Assembly (NCBI RefSeq): GCF_003703975.1
Contig: NZ_QTJY01000027.1
Coordinates: 1-64,000, forward strand
DNA: 64,000 nucleotides
DNA from: Larkinella soli
Lineage (GTDB): Bacteria; Bacteroidota; Bacteroidia; Cytophagales; Spirosomataceae
Reading direction: 5' to 3'
Each line of letters begins with the position of its first letter. Position 1 is the first letter of the stretch. Shown one piece after another: positions 42,974 through 50,994 of this stretch. The notes under the pieces are model-generated. The model did not search any database and was not told the DNA's origin. It was given only the letters and a program-made list of their open reading frames with translations. Made by a program: the position numbers and the translations under genes.

Positions 42974-45900
42974 TCAGCGAAGAATGGCCTGGTCGGTGGC
43001 AGGGTCCTGGTCCTGACCGAGCAGGAACGCCATCAGGTCCGACAGCTCCTGGGTCGTCAGCAGCTGGTCGAGACCCTGGGGCATCAGCGAGGTGTCCTGA
43101 AGCTCCATCGAAGTAACTTCACCACGCGGAACCCGGACCGACGTTTGGGGTGAAGTTCCCAGCACGATGGCCGACGGACTGTTCTCCTGCACGATACCGA
43201 CGTATTCGGCCTGCCGGGTTCTGACGCGGTACGGTTCATACTCCCTCACAAAGCTGACGCTTGGGTAGACGATTGCCTCCATCAGGTCGTGAGCCGATCG
43301 GTCGCGCTGGATGGAGGTCAGGTCCGGCCCCAGCTTCCCGCCGTCGGCGCCCACCTTGTGACAGGTGCCGCAAACCGCTTTCCCGAAGAACAACACCCGG
43401 CCCCGTTCGAGGTCCCCTTTGACGAGGCTTTTCTGGAGGGCCTGAAGCCGCTGAAGCCGGTTGGCCTGCGCCTGCCGGAGTTTATCCAGAAGCCGGTCCA
43501 CGGCGGGCCGGACAGCATCCGAATAGCCGGCGAAGGTGGTTTTGAGAGCTTCCTCCGAAAAACTATCGAGGGTCGGCGAGCCGGCCAGGGCCGTAGCGAG
43601 GGCCGTGCCGACCTCGTCGGAGTGGGCTCCGCGGAAAGCGGGCAGCAGGCGCGGCAGCAGGAAGGCGTCGGCTTTCGGCAGGTAGTTCCGGCTCAGTTCC
43701 GCCAGTTGTGACTCCGAAAGCCGCCCCTGCGTCAGCACCCCGGCCGCCTGCTGGCGAATACCGGCTTCTTTGCCGTTGCGCAGCTGGTCGAACAGAAAGG
43801 CAAACCGGTAATCCGTCAGTTCCGGCTGCGCTTTCAGGAGTGCGCCCAGCGACTGTAGACGCAAACCTGCCGGATTCCTGTCATCGTCAGCCAGCCGGCT
43901 GAGGGGCCCGGCCAGCGAAGTAATGTTCCGAAGACCGACCAGTTCGATGGCCCGGGCCTTTACTTCCGGCTCGTTGTCCGGGGCAAGCTGCCGCCCGACA
44001 GGTTCCGTCCAGACTGCCGGGAATTTTTCACCCGGAAGGCGGGACATCGCATTCAGCAAAAACAGTTTCCGCTCCTTCGACGCCCCCTCCAGCTGCTCGG
44101 CCATGAACTGCTGCATCTCCGGGTTTCCGCTGAACGACACCAGCACGTCGCCGTAGAGTTTTTCTTCGTCGGCCGTCAGGGCCGCGCCCTGAAACCGCTT
44201 TTTCAGGAAGGCCGCCATATCGGGTGCCCAGTCCGGATGGTGCGAAGCCACCCAGAGGGCCGTAGCCTGAAGGTTTCTATCCGTACCCGCCAGGAACGGC
44301 GTCAGCCGGTCGGCCCGTAGTGGGGAATCTTCCATCTGGTCGAGGGCGATCAGAGCGGCTTCCCGGACTTTCGGGGAGGAATGAGCCAGGGCGGCTTCCA
44401 CTTTCTGCGGCTGGTTTAGCGTGATAAGCGAATAAATGATCCCATGCCGCACAAAGCGGTCGTCGGTTTTTTCCGCGGCCGCCAGCAGAGCCGTCACCGC
44501 CCGGGCATCACCGATCTGGCCGAGCGCCGTAGCAGCCTGCCGCCGGACGGCGGGATCATCTTTCAGGATCAGTTCCGACAACCGGCCGACGGCCGCCTGA
44601 TCGTGCGCCAGGCCCAGCGACCGGGCCGCAGCCACCCGCACCGATACCTCCGCATCGTTCAGCCCCGAACGGACCGAGGCCATTGCCGGACCGCTTCCGA
44701 TGCGGTACAGCGCAAAAACCGCTTTGGTGCGAGCCTCCGCCGAAGGCGACCGGCGAAGCACCTCCGTCAGTGCGACCATGGCGGCCGGCCCCAGGTCGAC
44801 CAGCCGCCCGACGGCCCGGTCGCGGACAAACGGCCGGGCGTCGGTCAGGTACGAAATGGTTTTGGCGGTATTGAGCGTACGCCAGTCGATGCGGTTGCCG
44901 TAAGGGTCGCTCGGTTTGGCGGCTCCGGTCCGGCGAACGCGGTAGATGCTGCCCTGCAACTCCGGTTTCGACACCTGCGAGAGCGGGCAGCCTTCGATGA
45001 ACCAGCCGCCGGTTTCGACCACCAGCAGGCTTCCGTCGGCATCTTCCAGCACGTCGGTCGGGTGGAAGTCTTCGTTGCCGGTGGCGAAAAACACCTGATC
45101 TTCCGTGCGGAAAGAGCCACCTTCGCGAATCAGTTTATGCCGCAGCACCCGGTGCGTATTGAACTGGGCGCTGAACAGATTATCCCGAAAATCCTCGCCC
45201 AGCGCCGTGTGCCGATACCGCCCGATGCCGGAGGGCGCCACGCGGGAAAATTTAGATACCACCGGCATCAGATCGCCGGTCCGGGTCAGGCTGTCGAAGC
45301 CGATGTTGCGGTGCGGTTTGGGATACACACCGCCTTCGGTCCAATAGACGAGGGCGTCGCGCTGGCCGGCCTGCGGGTCGGTAAAATAGGTTTCGGTGCC
45401 GATCGGTTCGCCGGCTTCCGTGAAGGTCAGTTCGACGGGATTGTTCATGCCCCCGGCCGCAATCCATTCCAGCCCCGAGCCGTCGGGCCGTACGCGCCAG
45501 ATGCGGGCCGTCCGGCCTTTCAGTTGCTTCCCTTCTTTCGTCCGGACGTTGAAACCGGTAATGGCGCTGGTCATGTAGAGCCAGCCGTCCGGCCCGGCAA
45601 ACGGCCCGATCAGACTGTTGGCGTTCACGTTCAGCGTCCAGCCCGTCAGCAGCACCTCGCGCCGGTCGGCTACCCCGTCGCCGTCCGTATCCGTAAATTT
45701 GAGCAGATCGGGCGCGGAGGTGGCATAGAGGCTGCCTTTATAGAAAACCCCGCCCTGCGGAAACCCGACTTTGTCGGCGTAGATGGTGCTTTTATCGTAG
45801 ACGCCGTCGCCGTTGGTATCCTGAAGCAGGTTGATCCGAAACTGCGGATTGTCCAGGGCGTCTTTCGTCTTTTTGTAGACATGGCCGATGGATTCGAACA

Positions 45901-46096
45901 CGAACATCCGCCCGGTTTCATCGAGGGTGGCAAACATCGGATAATCGATCAGGTCCGGGCCGGCGGCCACCTCCACCGAATACCCCTCCGGCACCCGGAT
46001 GTCGACCGGCTTTACCGGTTTTCCGCTTTTCCGCGGAACATAAGCCAACAGGAAGGCAAGCGTCAGAAGCAGAAGCGGGGTTTTCGGAAAGGTCAT
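42974..46096 (-). CDS. PVC-type haem-binding protein: propeller, HEAT repeats, cytochrome c
   Basis: A 1040-residue exported protein with a Sec-type signal peptide. The N-terminal 360 residues form a PQQ/sugar-dehydrogenase-like beta-propeller with Asp-rich DTNGDGVYDKST and TDTDGDGVADRRE calcium-type loops. HEAT repeats follow (about 400-880; EVSVRVAAARSLGLAHDQAA), then a cytochrome c domain with CGTCH at about residues 909-913, LGPDLTSIQRDRS, and a Met in TSLMPQGLDQLL as a likely distal ligand. Such proteins are common in Planctomycetes, Verrucomicrobia and Cytophagales and probably accept electrons in sugar or alcohol oxidation, though none is well characterised. ATG 46096 gives the signal peptide; the frame opens 14 codons earlier. 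Confidence 0.88.
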   Translation of the reverse strand: MTFPKTPLLLLTLAFLLAYVPRKSGKPVKPVDIRVPEGYSVEVAAGPDLIDYPMFATLDETGRMFVFESIGHVYKKTKDALDNPQFRINLLQDTNGDGVYDKSTIYADKVGFPQGGVFYKGSLYATSAPDLLKFTDTDGDGVADRREVLLTGWTLNVNANSLIGPFAGPDGWLYMTSAITGFNVRTKEGKQLKGRTARIWRVRPDGSGLEWIAAGGMNNPVELTFTEAGEPIGTETYFTDPQAGQRDALVYWTEGGVYPKPHRNIGFDSLTRTGDLMPVVSKFSRVAPSGIGRYRHTALGEDFRDNLFSAQFNTHRVLRHKLIREGGSFRTEDQVFFATGNEDFHPTDVLEDADGSLLVVETGGWFIEGCPLSQVSKPELQGSIYRVRRTGAAKPSDPYGNRIDWRTLNTAKTISYLTDARPFVRDRAVGRLVDLGPAAMVALTEVLRRSPSAEARTKAVFALYRIGSGPAMASVRSGLNDAEVSVRVAAARSLGLAHDQAAVGRLSELILKDDPAVRRQAATALGQIGDARAVTALLAAAEKTDDRFVRHGIIYSLITLNQPQKVEAALAHSSPKVREAALIALDQMEDSPLRADRLTPFLAGTDRNLQATALWVASHHPDWAPDMAAFLKKRFQGAALTADEEKLYGDVLVSFSGNPEMQQFMAEQLEGASKERKLFLLNAMSRLPGEKFPAVWTEPVGRQLAPDNEPEVKARAIELVGLRNITSLAGPLSRLADDDRNPAGLRLQSLGALLKAQPELTDYRFAFLFDQLRNGKEAGIRQQAAGVLTQGRLSESQLAELSRNYLPKADAFLLPRLLPAFRGAHSDEVGTALATALAGSPTLDSFSEEALKTTFAGYSDAVRPAVDRLLDKLRQAQANRLQRLQALQKSLVKGDLERGRVLFFGKAVCGTCHKVGADGGKLGPDLTSIQRDRSAHDLMEAIVYPSVSFVREYEPYRVRTRQAEYVGIVQENSPSAIVLGTSPQTSVRVPRGEVTSMELQDTSLMPQGLDQLLTTQELSDLMAFLLGQDQDPATDQAILR

Positions 46097-46190
46097 GGCG
46101 GCTCGAACGATTAGGTCAGGAAACGGCAACCGACGCAACGGCCGAAGGATGCCGTAGCTAAAGATAATCAGAAGATTGCGGAATTCTGTC

Positions 46191-47447
46191 CTAACTTATC
46201 CGAACCAGGTCCTGAATCTCCCGGCCTTCGTGTTCGAAGCGGGCGAGCGTATAAACCGTGCCGTCAGCCCCGACGGCGATGGAGTTGACGTAGGTCGGGC
46301 GGCCGCCGTCCGGATAGAAAACCGGGCCGTGGTCGCGGTAGGTGCGGGTAGGAAGGTGAAAGGTGACGAGGTGAAGGTTTTCGAGTCCTTTGGCCGCGCC
46401 TTTGGCGATCTGCTCCTCCCCTTTCAGGCGCTTTCCGTCCACATAAATCGGCCCGCCCGTCAGGTAGTATATGGTTTCGCCGTCCGGCCCCGGCTGAAAA
46501 CCGAGGTAGCCGTAACTGAACTGGTCGAACATCCCGCTCCGGCGCGAAGGCTCGGAGGTGATTCGCTCGACCAGCTCGACGGTTTCCTGTCGTGGGTCGA
46601 ACCGGAACAGGTACCCGGAATTGCCGTGGACGCCGTAGGCCACCTGCTCGGGTGCATACCAGAAGATTTTGCGCCAGTTGTAGCCCATGCTGCCGGGGTG
46701 CGTCGGATCGTATTTCCCAAAATAATCGAGCCGCAGATCGACGCCTTCCAGTTTCTGCAAAGAGCCGGTTTCGGGTCGATACCGGAAAATGTCGCCTTCC
46801 GAAGTGGAATAATACACCGCCCCGTCGCGCGGATCGACCACCATCGAGCGGCACAGAACGCGGTAGTCGGCCCCCGGCGTGCCGGCTTCACCCCGCGCCG
46901 ACACCGGCCCCCGGTTTATCAGTTTACCGTTGCGGTAATGCAGAAAATAACCGGTCGGCCAGGTGATGCCGTATAAGTCACCGCGCTCGCGGTCCATCGT
47001 CAGGGTCAGGATGCCTTCCCCGTCCGGAGCCGTCGCCAGATTTTCGAACTGACCGGTCTGGAGATCATACGACAGGAAGTGGCCGCCCGGATACAGCGCC
47101 CGGCCGCCCGGGGCCTCCTGCGGCATCCGTTCCATGCCGTCGATGATCTGGTACACCCCGATGTGGGTGGCGAAATACAGCCTGCCCCGGCTTTCGTAAA
47201 ACCGCACGTGGCTTTTCCCCTGCGGGATGGCGTTGGCGCCTGATTCTCCGCAGATTTCGGTCAGGTCGGCCAGGCATTCGGTGCGGTCGGTCGGCGGGTC
47301 GTACCGGTACATCCGGCCGCTTTCCTCATACGACTCGGAGCAGAGAACGTAATAAATTTTACCGTCGGAAGCGGCCGTGATGGCGTTGTAGGTGTCGTGC
47401 GCCCGGTCGAAGCCGGAGTAATAGGGAATGGCGGCAAGTGAGGGCAT
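46191..47447 (-). CDS. Beta-propeller protein of unknown function
   Basis: A 418-residue protein made of repeated four-strand blades, visible as recurring DGKIYYV, GRLYFATH, GDLYGIT, GAVYYST and GTVYTLA strand endings, giving about six to seven blades. There is no signal peptide, unlike most neighbours, so it should be cytoplasmic unless a start was missed. No catalytic motif was recognised; the family resembles YVTN-like quinoprotein propellers found beside ceramidase-like genes. It starts four bases after the ceramidase-like stop and so is tightly coupled to it. A 94-base gap separates it from the haem protein gene. Confidence 0.72.
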   Translation of the reverse strand: MPSLAAIPYYSGFDRAHDTYNAITAASDGKIYYVLCSESYEESGRMYRYDPPTDRTECLADLTEICGESGANAIPQGKSHVRFYESRGRLYFATHIGVYQIIDGMERMPQEAPGGRALYPGGHFLSYDLQTGQFENLATAPDGEGILTLTMDRERGDLYGITWPTGYFLHYRNGKLINRGPVSARGEAGTPGADYRVLCRSMVVDPRDGAVYYSTSEGDIFRYRPETGSLQKLEGVDLRLDYFGKYDPTHPGSMGYNWRKIFWYAPEQVAYGVHGNSGYLFRFDPRQETVELVERITSEPSRRSGMFDQFSYGYLGFQPGPDGETIYYLTGGPIYVDGKRLKGEEQIAKGAAKGLENLHLVTFHLPTRTYRDHGPVFYPDGGRPTYVNSIAVGADGTVYTLARFEHEGREIQDLVRIS

Positions 47448-47451
47448 CGGG

Positions 47452-48822
47452 TCAGGGTTTAGGAATACCGGCCTGTCCGGCCAGCTCGGTTACGGCCTGC
47501 AGAATGGCGGTTTCGATGGACGCGTCCCAGACGCTGGGCAGGCCGTAGACCATCTGGGACGATGCCCCCTCGTAGCCGCCCTCCTGCAAAACCGTATGCG
47601 TCGGAATATACCCCATGACGTCGTTCGAATACCCCATCACGAACCACTCCCGCCCGAACCGCCGTTTCAGCTCGACGGCATAGCCGACGACCACCTCCCC
47701 GCCGAGGCTCAGAAGCGGCTGGTCGCCCAGCTTCCAGAGCTGCACCGGATACGGATACGAGGTCAGAACGGGTTTGCCCTGCTTCTTTTCGGTCAGCATC
47801 CGGGCGGCCCAGCGTTTCATGTAACTCTCCCCTTCGGTCGTCATTTTGGCCAATTCGGATTCCGACGGCGGAGGGGCCAGTCTGAGGTCTACTTCGGTGT
47901 AGGCGGTGGTCAGGCCGGCGGGCAGTTCGCGCATGGCGTCCTCCAGCACCCGGTCCACGGCGGCCGCCAGTTCCCGACCGTACTGCCGGGCCAACGGCAC
48001 CGTCCGGCGGGGCAGCGGGTTCTGATCCCCGCCCGCGCCCTGAAAAAACAGGGCCGTGGCGCCCGGATGCCCCTTTTCCAACTCCAGCTGGGCAAAGCCG
48101 ACGTAATCGCCCGACCACTGGTAGGTATCCAGAACGGTGGGATGGCAGGCATAGCCGAAGACGACGGCTTTCAGTCCGCCCTTTGCATCCTCCACCCGAA
48201 TCACCGGAACGGCGTAGTCGTTGGGCCCTTTCAGTTCCGACTGGTCACGCAGGACGGCTTCGCGGTTGTTGCGCCGGTTCACCTGAAAACGGGTGACGCC
48301 GTTGGCGGCAAACAGCCGGACGGGTTCCAGATTTTTCACGGCCTGCCCGATCAGCGCTACCACCTGGTCTTCCAGCCGGCGGGTGTAGTCGGCCACTTTG
48401 GCGAGTTCGGCCGGTTCGAGGGGATAAATATCGTAAAGGGCATCCTTCAGCACCGGGCCGGAGTGAGTGTGCGAGCTGCTCAGAATGACCTGCGCCTTCG
48501 ACAGGTTCTGGCCGGTTCTGAGCCGCTCCCGAATCCGGTCGGAGAGTCCTTTCGGAAAGCCCAGCAGGTCGGTCGTGACCAGCACCGCCCGCTTGCCGGT
48601 TTCGTCTTCCAGCGCCAGCGCCTTGGCCCAGAGGTCGTGCAGTTTGCCTTCGGCGGGGTGGTTGCGGGCGGCATAGCCGGCCATCCACATGGGCTGTTCG
48701 GGCGTGATCACCACGCGGGCCACCCCGGCCTTCCAGCCTCCGGCCGGTTTCTGCGCCCAGGCCGGTAGCAGCAGAATCATCCAGAAGCAAAGAATACCGG
48801 CCGTCGTCAACCTTCTGCTCAT
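47452..48822 (-). CDS. Exported neutral/alkaline ceramidase-like hydrolase
   Basis: A 456-residue protein with a Sec-type signal peptide (to about LLPAWAQ) and the neutral ceramidase N-terminal-domain pattern: GVARVVITPEQPMWMAGYAARNHPAEG, LVTTDLLGFPKGL, SSSHTHSGPV (the paired His of the zinc site) and FGYACHPTVL. Classic ceramidases are over 600 residues and have a C-terminal Ig-like domain; that part is missing here. Short relatives are widespread in Planctomycetes and Cytophagales with unknown substrates, so ceramide is not assumed. The start overlaps the stop of the aminotransferase gene by four bases (ATGA). Confidence 0.82.
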   Translation of the reverse strand: MSRRLTTAGILCFWMILLLPAWAQKPAGGWKAGVARVVITPEQPMWMAGYAARNHPAEGKLHDLWAKALALEDETGKRAVLVTTDLLGFPKGLSDRIRERLRTGQNLSKAQVILSSSHTHSGPVLKDALYDIYPLEPAELAKVADYTRRLEDQVVALIGQAVKNLEPVRLFAANGVTRFQVNRRNNREAVLRDQSELKGPNDYAVPVIRVEDAKGGLKAVVFGYACHPTVLDTYQWSGDYVGFAQLELEKGHPGATALFFQGAGGDQNPLPRRTVPLARQYGRELAAAVDRVLEDAMRELPAGLTTAYTEVDLRLAPPPSESELAKMTTEGESYMKRWAARMLTEKKQGKPVLTSYPYPVQLWKLGDQPLLSLGGEVVVGYAVELKRRFGREWFVMGYSNDVMGYIPTHTVLQEGGYEGASSQMVYGLPSVWDASIETAILQAVTELAGQAGIPKP

Positions 48823-50246
48823 TTCAGCGTCAGCAGTTTTTCGGCGTTGGCGCGGACTTTTTCGATGGCCCCGGCAATTTCGTCCATGTCCTGACGGCTG
48901 CCGAGCAGCAGATTCTGAGTCAGCCAGACGGCTTCCTCGTTACAGATGCGCTCGTTTTCCGGGCAGCGATTCCGCTCGACATAGCTTTTGAAATCGAGCA
49001 TTTCCTTCGGATAGATTTTGCGGAAGTTCTTTGACTGAAACGCATCGTTCAGATACGGCATGTTGTTCAGCGTCGCATAACCTTTCTGGCAGGGTACGCC
49101 CTCGGCGCTGAGGGCCTTGATGAACACCTCGCGGGGCAGGCCCTTGAAGGCGTCTTTCTTATACCGAAACGCGAACAGGTGAAAAGCCGCCCGGGTCACG
49201 TCGTCGTAGAGCCGGTAGGGCACGATGCCGGGAATGTCCTTGATTTTCGATTTGAGGTAAGCCGCGTTTTCGTTGCGGGTGGTGGTCTGGGCGTCCAGCC
49301 GCTTGAGTTGTGCCAGCCCGATGGCGGCCTGATATTCGGTCAGGCGGAGTTTGGTGCCCTGATACGGGGTGCCGAGGCTGACCGACACCGAACCGGCGGA
49401 GCCGTAGGCATTACCGAAGTTCTGATACGAGAAACAACGATCCATGAATTCGCTGTTGTCGCTGACCACCGCCCCGGCCTCCCCGATGGCGAGGTTCTTG
49501 GAATTCTGGAAGCTGAAGCAGCCGGCGTCGCCGAGCGTCCCGACCTTGCGGTGGTTGATCTCGGCCAGATGGGCCTGGCAGGCATCCTCGATCACCACCA
49601 GTTTGTGTTTTCGGGCAATGGGCAGAATCCGTGTCATGTCGGCCGGCAGACCCAGAATATGCACCGGGATAATGGCTTTGGTGCGGGGCGTAATTTTGGC
49701 TTCGATTTTCGCCGGATCGATCTGGAAGGTGTTGGGGTCGATGTCCACGAAAACCGGCATGGCGCCCGTCGCCAATACCGCCGAAACGGTGGCAATGAAG
49801 GTATAGGGCGGAATCAGCACCTCGTCGCCTCCCCGGATGTCGAACTGGGCCAGGGAAGTGATCAGGGCGTTGGTGCCGTTGACGACCGCCAGACAGCGTT
49901 TGGACCCCAGCGTGGCGGCCCATTGCTGCTCGAACTCGCTGACCACGGCCGCCCGCGACCAGACCCCGCTCCGCATCACCTCCAGCAGCCGCTTCTCGTC
50001 GGTTTCCGGAATCCACTGCGGCCAGATGGGCCATTCCTTCGTTCGGACGGGCCGCCCGCCCATCAGGGCCGGGGCGTCGGCGACGGAAAAAGCCGGTGCG
50101 GCCGGGCGGGGGTCGTCCAGGACCGTGAATGCGCTTTTTTCGGCCGCATTTGCCAGGAGGGAGGGCGTCAGCACGGCGCCGAGGCCCGTCAGGGAATTTC
50201 TTCGGAGAAATTCGCGTCTTGAAAAATTCGGTTCCGGGGTCTTCAT
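48819..50246 (-). CDS. DegT/DnrJ/EryC1/StrS-type aminotransferase with twin-arginine leader
   Basis: A 475-residue PLP-dependent sugar aminotransferase-like protein. The leader FSRREFLRRNSLTGLGAVLT is a textbook Tat signal, about 35 residues, so a folded enzyme would be exported. The core (about 90-470) has the fold-type-I pattern: PPYTFIATVSAVLATGA, VVIEDACQAHLAE, and CFSFQNSKNLAIGEAGAVVS, in which the Lys would form the Schiff base with PLP. DegT proteins normally act in the cytoplasm on nucleotide-linked keto sugars; a Tat leader on one is unusual. It shares a stop-start overlap with the ceramidase-like gene. Aminotransferase activity is a family inference. Confidence 0.87.
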   Translation of the reverse strand: MKTPEPNFSRREFLRRNSLTGLGAVLTPSLLANAAEKSAFTVLDDPRPAAPAFSVADAPALMGGRPVRTKEWPIWPQWIPETDEKRLLEVMRSGVWSRAAVVSEFEQQWAATLGSKRCLAVVNGTNALITSLAQFDIRGGDEVLIPPYTFIATVSAVLATGAMPVFVDIDPNTFQIDPAKIEAKITPRTKAIIPVHILGLPADMTRILPIARKHKLVVIEDACQAHLAEINHRKVGTLGDAGCFSFQNSKNLAIGEAGAVVSDNSEFMDRCFSYQNFGNAYGSAGSVSVSLGTPYQGTKLRLTEYQAAIGLAQLKRLDAQTTTRNENAAYLKSKIKDIPGIVPYRLYDDVTRAAFHLFAFRYKKDAFKGLPREVFIKALSAEGVPCQKGYATLNNMPYLNDAFQSKNFRKIYPKEMLDFKSYVERNRCPENERICNEEAVWLTQNLLLGSRQDMDEIAGAIEKVRANAEKLLTLK

Positions 50247-50284
50247 GGTCTTGGGGAGGAATCGTCCAGGTGTCGAAATGCAGA

Positions 50285-50306
50285 ATAAAAAGCCGCCGGG
50301 GCGGGC
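50285..50306 (-). terminator. Possible weak terminator after the Rossmann oxidoreductase gene
   Basis: On the minus strand the GC-rich segment GCCCGCCCCGGCGGC (50306-50292), able to form a short CCGC/GCGG stem, is followed by TTTTTATT directly after the stop at 50310. The stem is only four base pairs, so efficiency is doubtful. If real it splits the run of periplasmic genes into two units. Confidence 0.3.
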
Positions 50307-50309
50307 AGA

Positions 50310-50990
50310 CTACTCTTTCGCCAGCCGGACGATGTCCCTGACTTCCAGAATCTTCTTCTCGTATCCCCGGCTAACGACATGAATCATCGCCAGCCCCAGT
50401 TCGGCAAGCGTCGAAACAAAGCCGGGAAACAGCGACCGCATGGCCGGGTACAGCCAGGTAATGTATTTATACAGCGACAGCGTGTTTTTCAGCCCTTTGG
50501 TCGGCTGCATGAACCCCGGCCGGAAGGCGTAAACCGCCCGGATCGGCAGTCGGAACAGGTCATTCTCGGTTTTCCCCTTCACCCGCGCCCACATGGAGCG
50601 GCCCTGTTCGGTGCTGTCGGTTCCGGCCCCCGAGACGTAGCAAAACACCAGGTCGGGATTGAGCCGGCTGAGCGTTTGGGCGAAGTGCATCGTCAGCGTA
50701 TAGGTTTTCTGCCGGTACTCGTCCTCTTTCATACCGACCGACGACACGCCGAGGCAGAAGAAGCAGGCATTATAGTCCTTTAGGCGGCCTTCAATGGGGG
50801 AAATGTCGAAAAAGTCGCCGTGAATCACCTCCTGGAGTTTCGGGTGCGTCAGGCCAAGGGGCCGGCGGTTGACGACCAGCACGGCTTCGACGTCGGGGTG
50901 TTGCAGGCATTCGTGCAGTACCCCCTCGCCTACCATGCCGGTCGCCCCGGTGATGATGGCCCGGATGCGGGCCGGTTTGCGGGTTTCCAA
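50310..50990 (-). CDS. NAD(P)-binding Rossmann-fold oxidoreductase
   Basis: A 226-residue short protein of the atypical SDR type: IRAIITGATGMVGEGVLHECL near residue 9 gives the G-x-x-G-x-x-G dinucleotide motif, and FFCLGVSSVG and VFCYVSGAGTDST follow. A YxxxK-like catalytic pair is not evident; MWARVKGKTEN may supply a Lys. There is no signal peptide, so it is probably cytoplasmic. Similar proteins are labelled epimerase or nucleoside-diphosphate-sugar epimerase without a known substrate. It starts four bases after the GMC oxidoreductase stop, suggesting cotranscription. Confidence 0.8.
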   Translation of the reverse strand: METRKPARIRAIITGATGMVGEGVLHECLQHPDVEAVLVVNRRPLGLTHPKLQEVIHGDFFDISPIEGRLKDYNACFFCLGVSSVGMKEDEYRQKTYTLTMHFAQTLSRLNPDLVFCYVSGAGTDSTEQGRSMWARVKGKTENDLFRLPIRAVYAFRPGFMQPTKGLKNTLSLYKYITWLYPAMRSLFPGFVSTLAELGLAMIHVVSRGYEKKILEVRDIVRLAKE

Positions 50991-50994
50991 AACC

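Noticed and set aside
44444-46114. A 556-codon open frame antisense to the large haem protein gene
   Set aside because: The opposite strand carries a convincing propeller and CxxCH; the antisense product is Arg/Gly/Ala-rich without structure.
46159-46166. TATCTTTA on the minus strand as a promoter for the large haem protein gene
   Set aside because: It differs from TAnnTTTG at the last base and has no -33 box; too weak to list as a feature.
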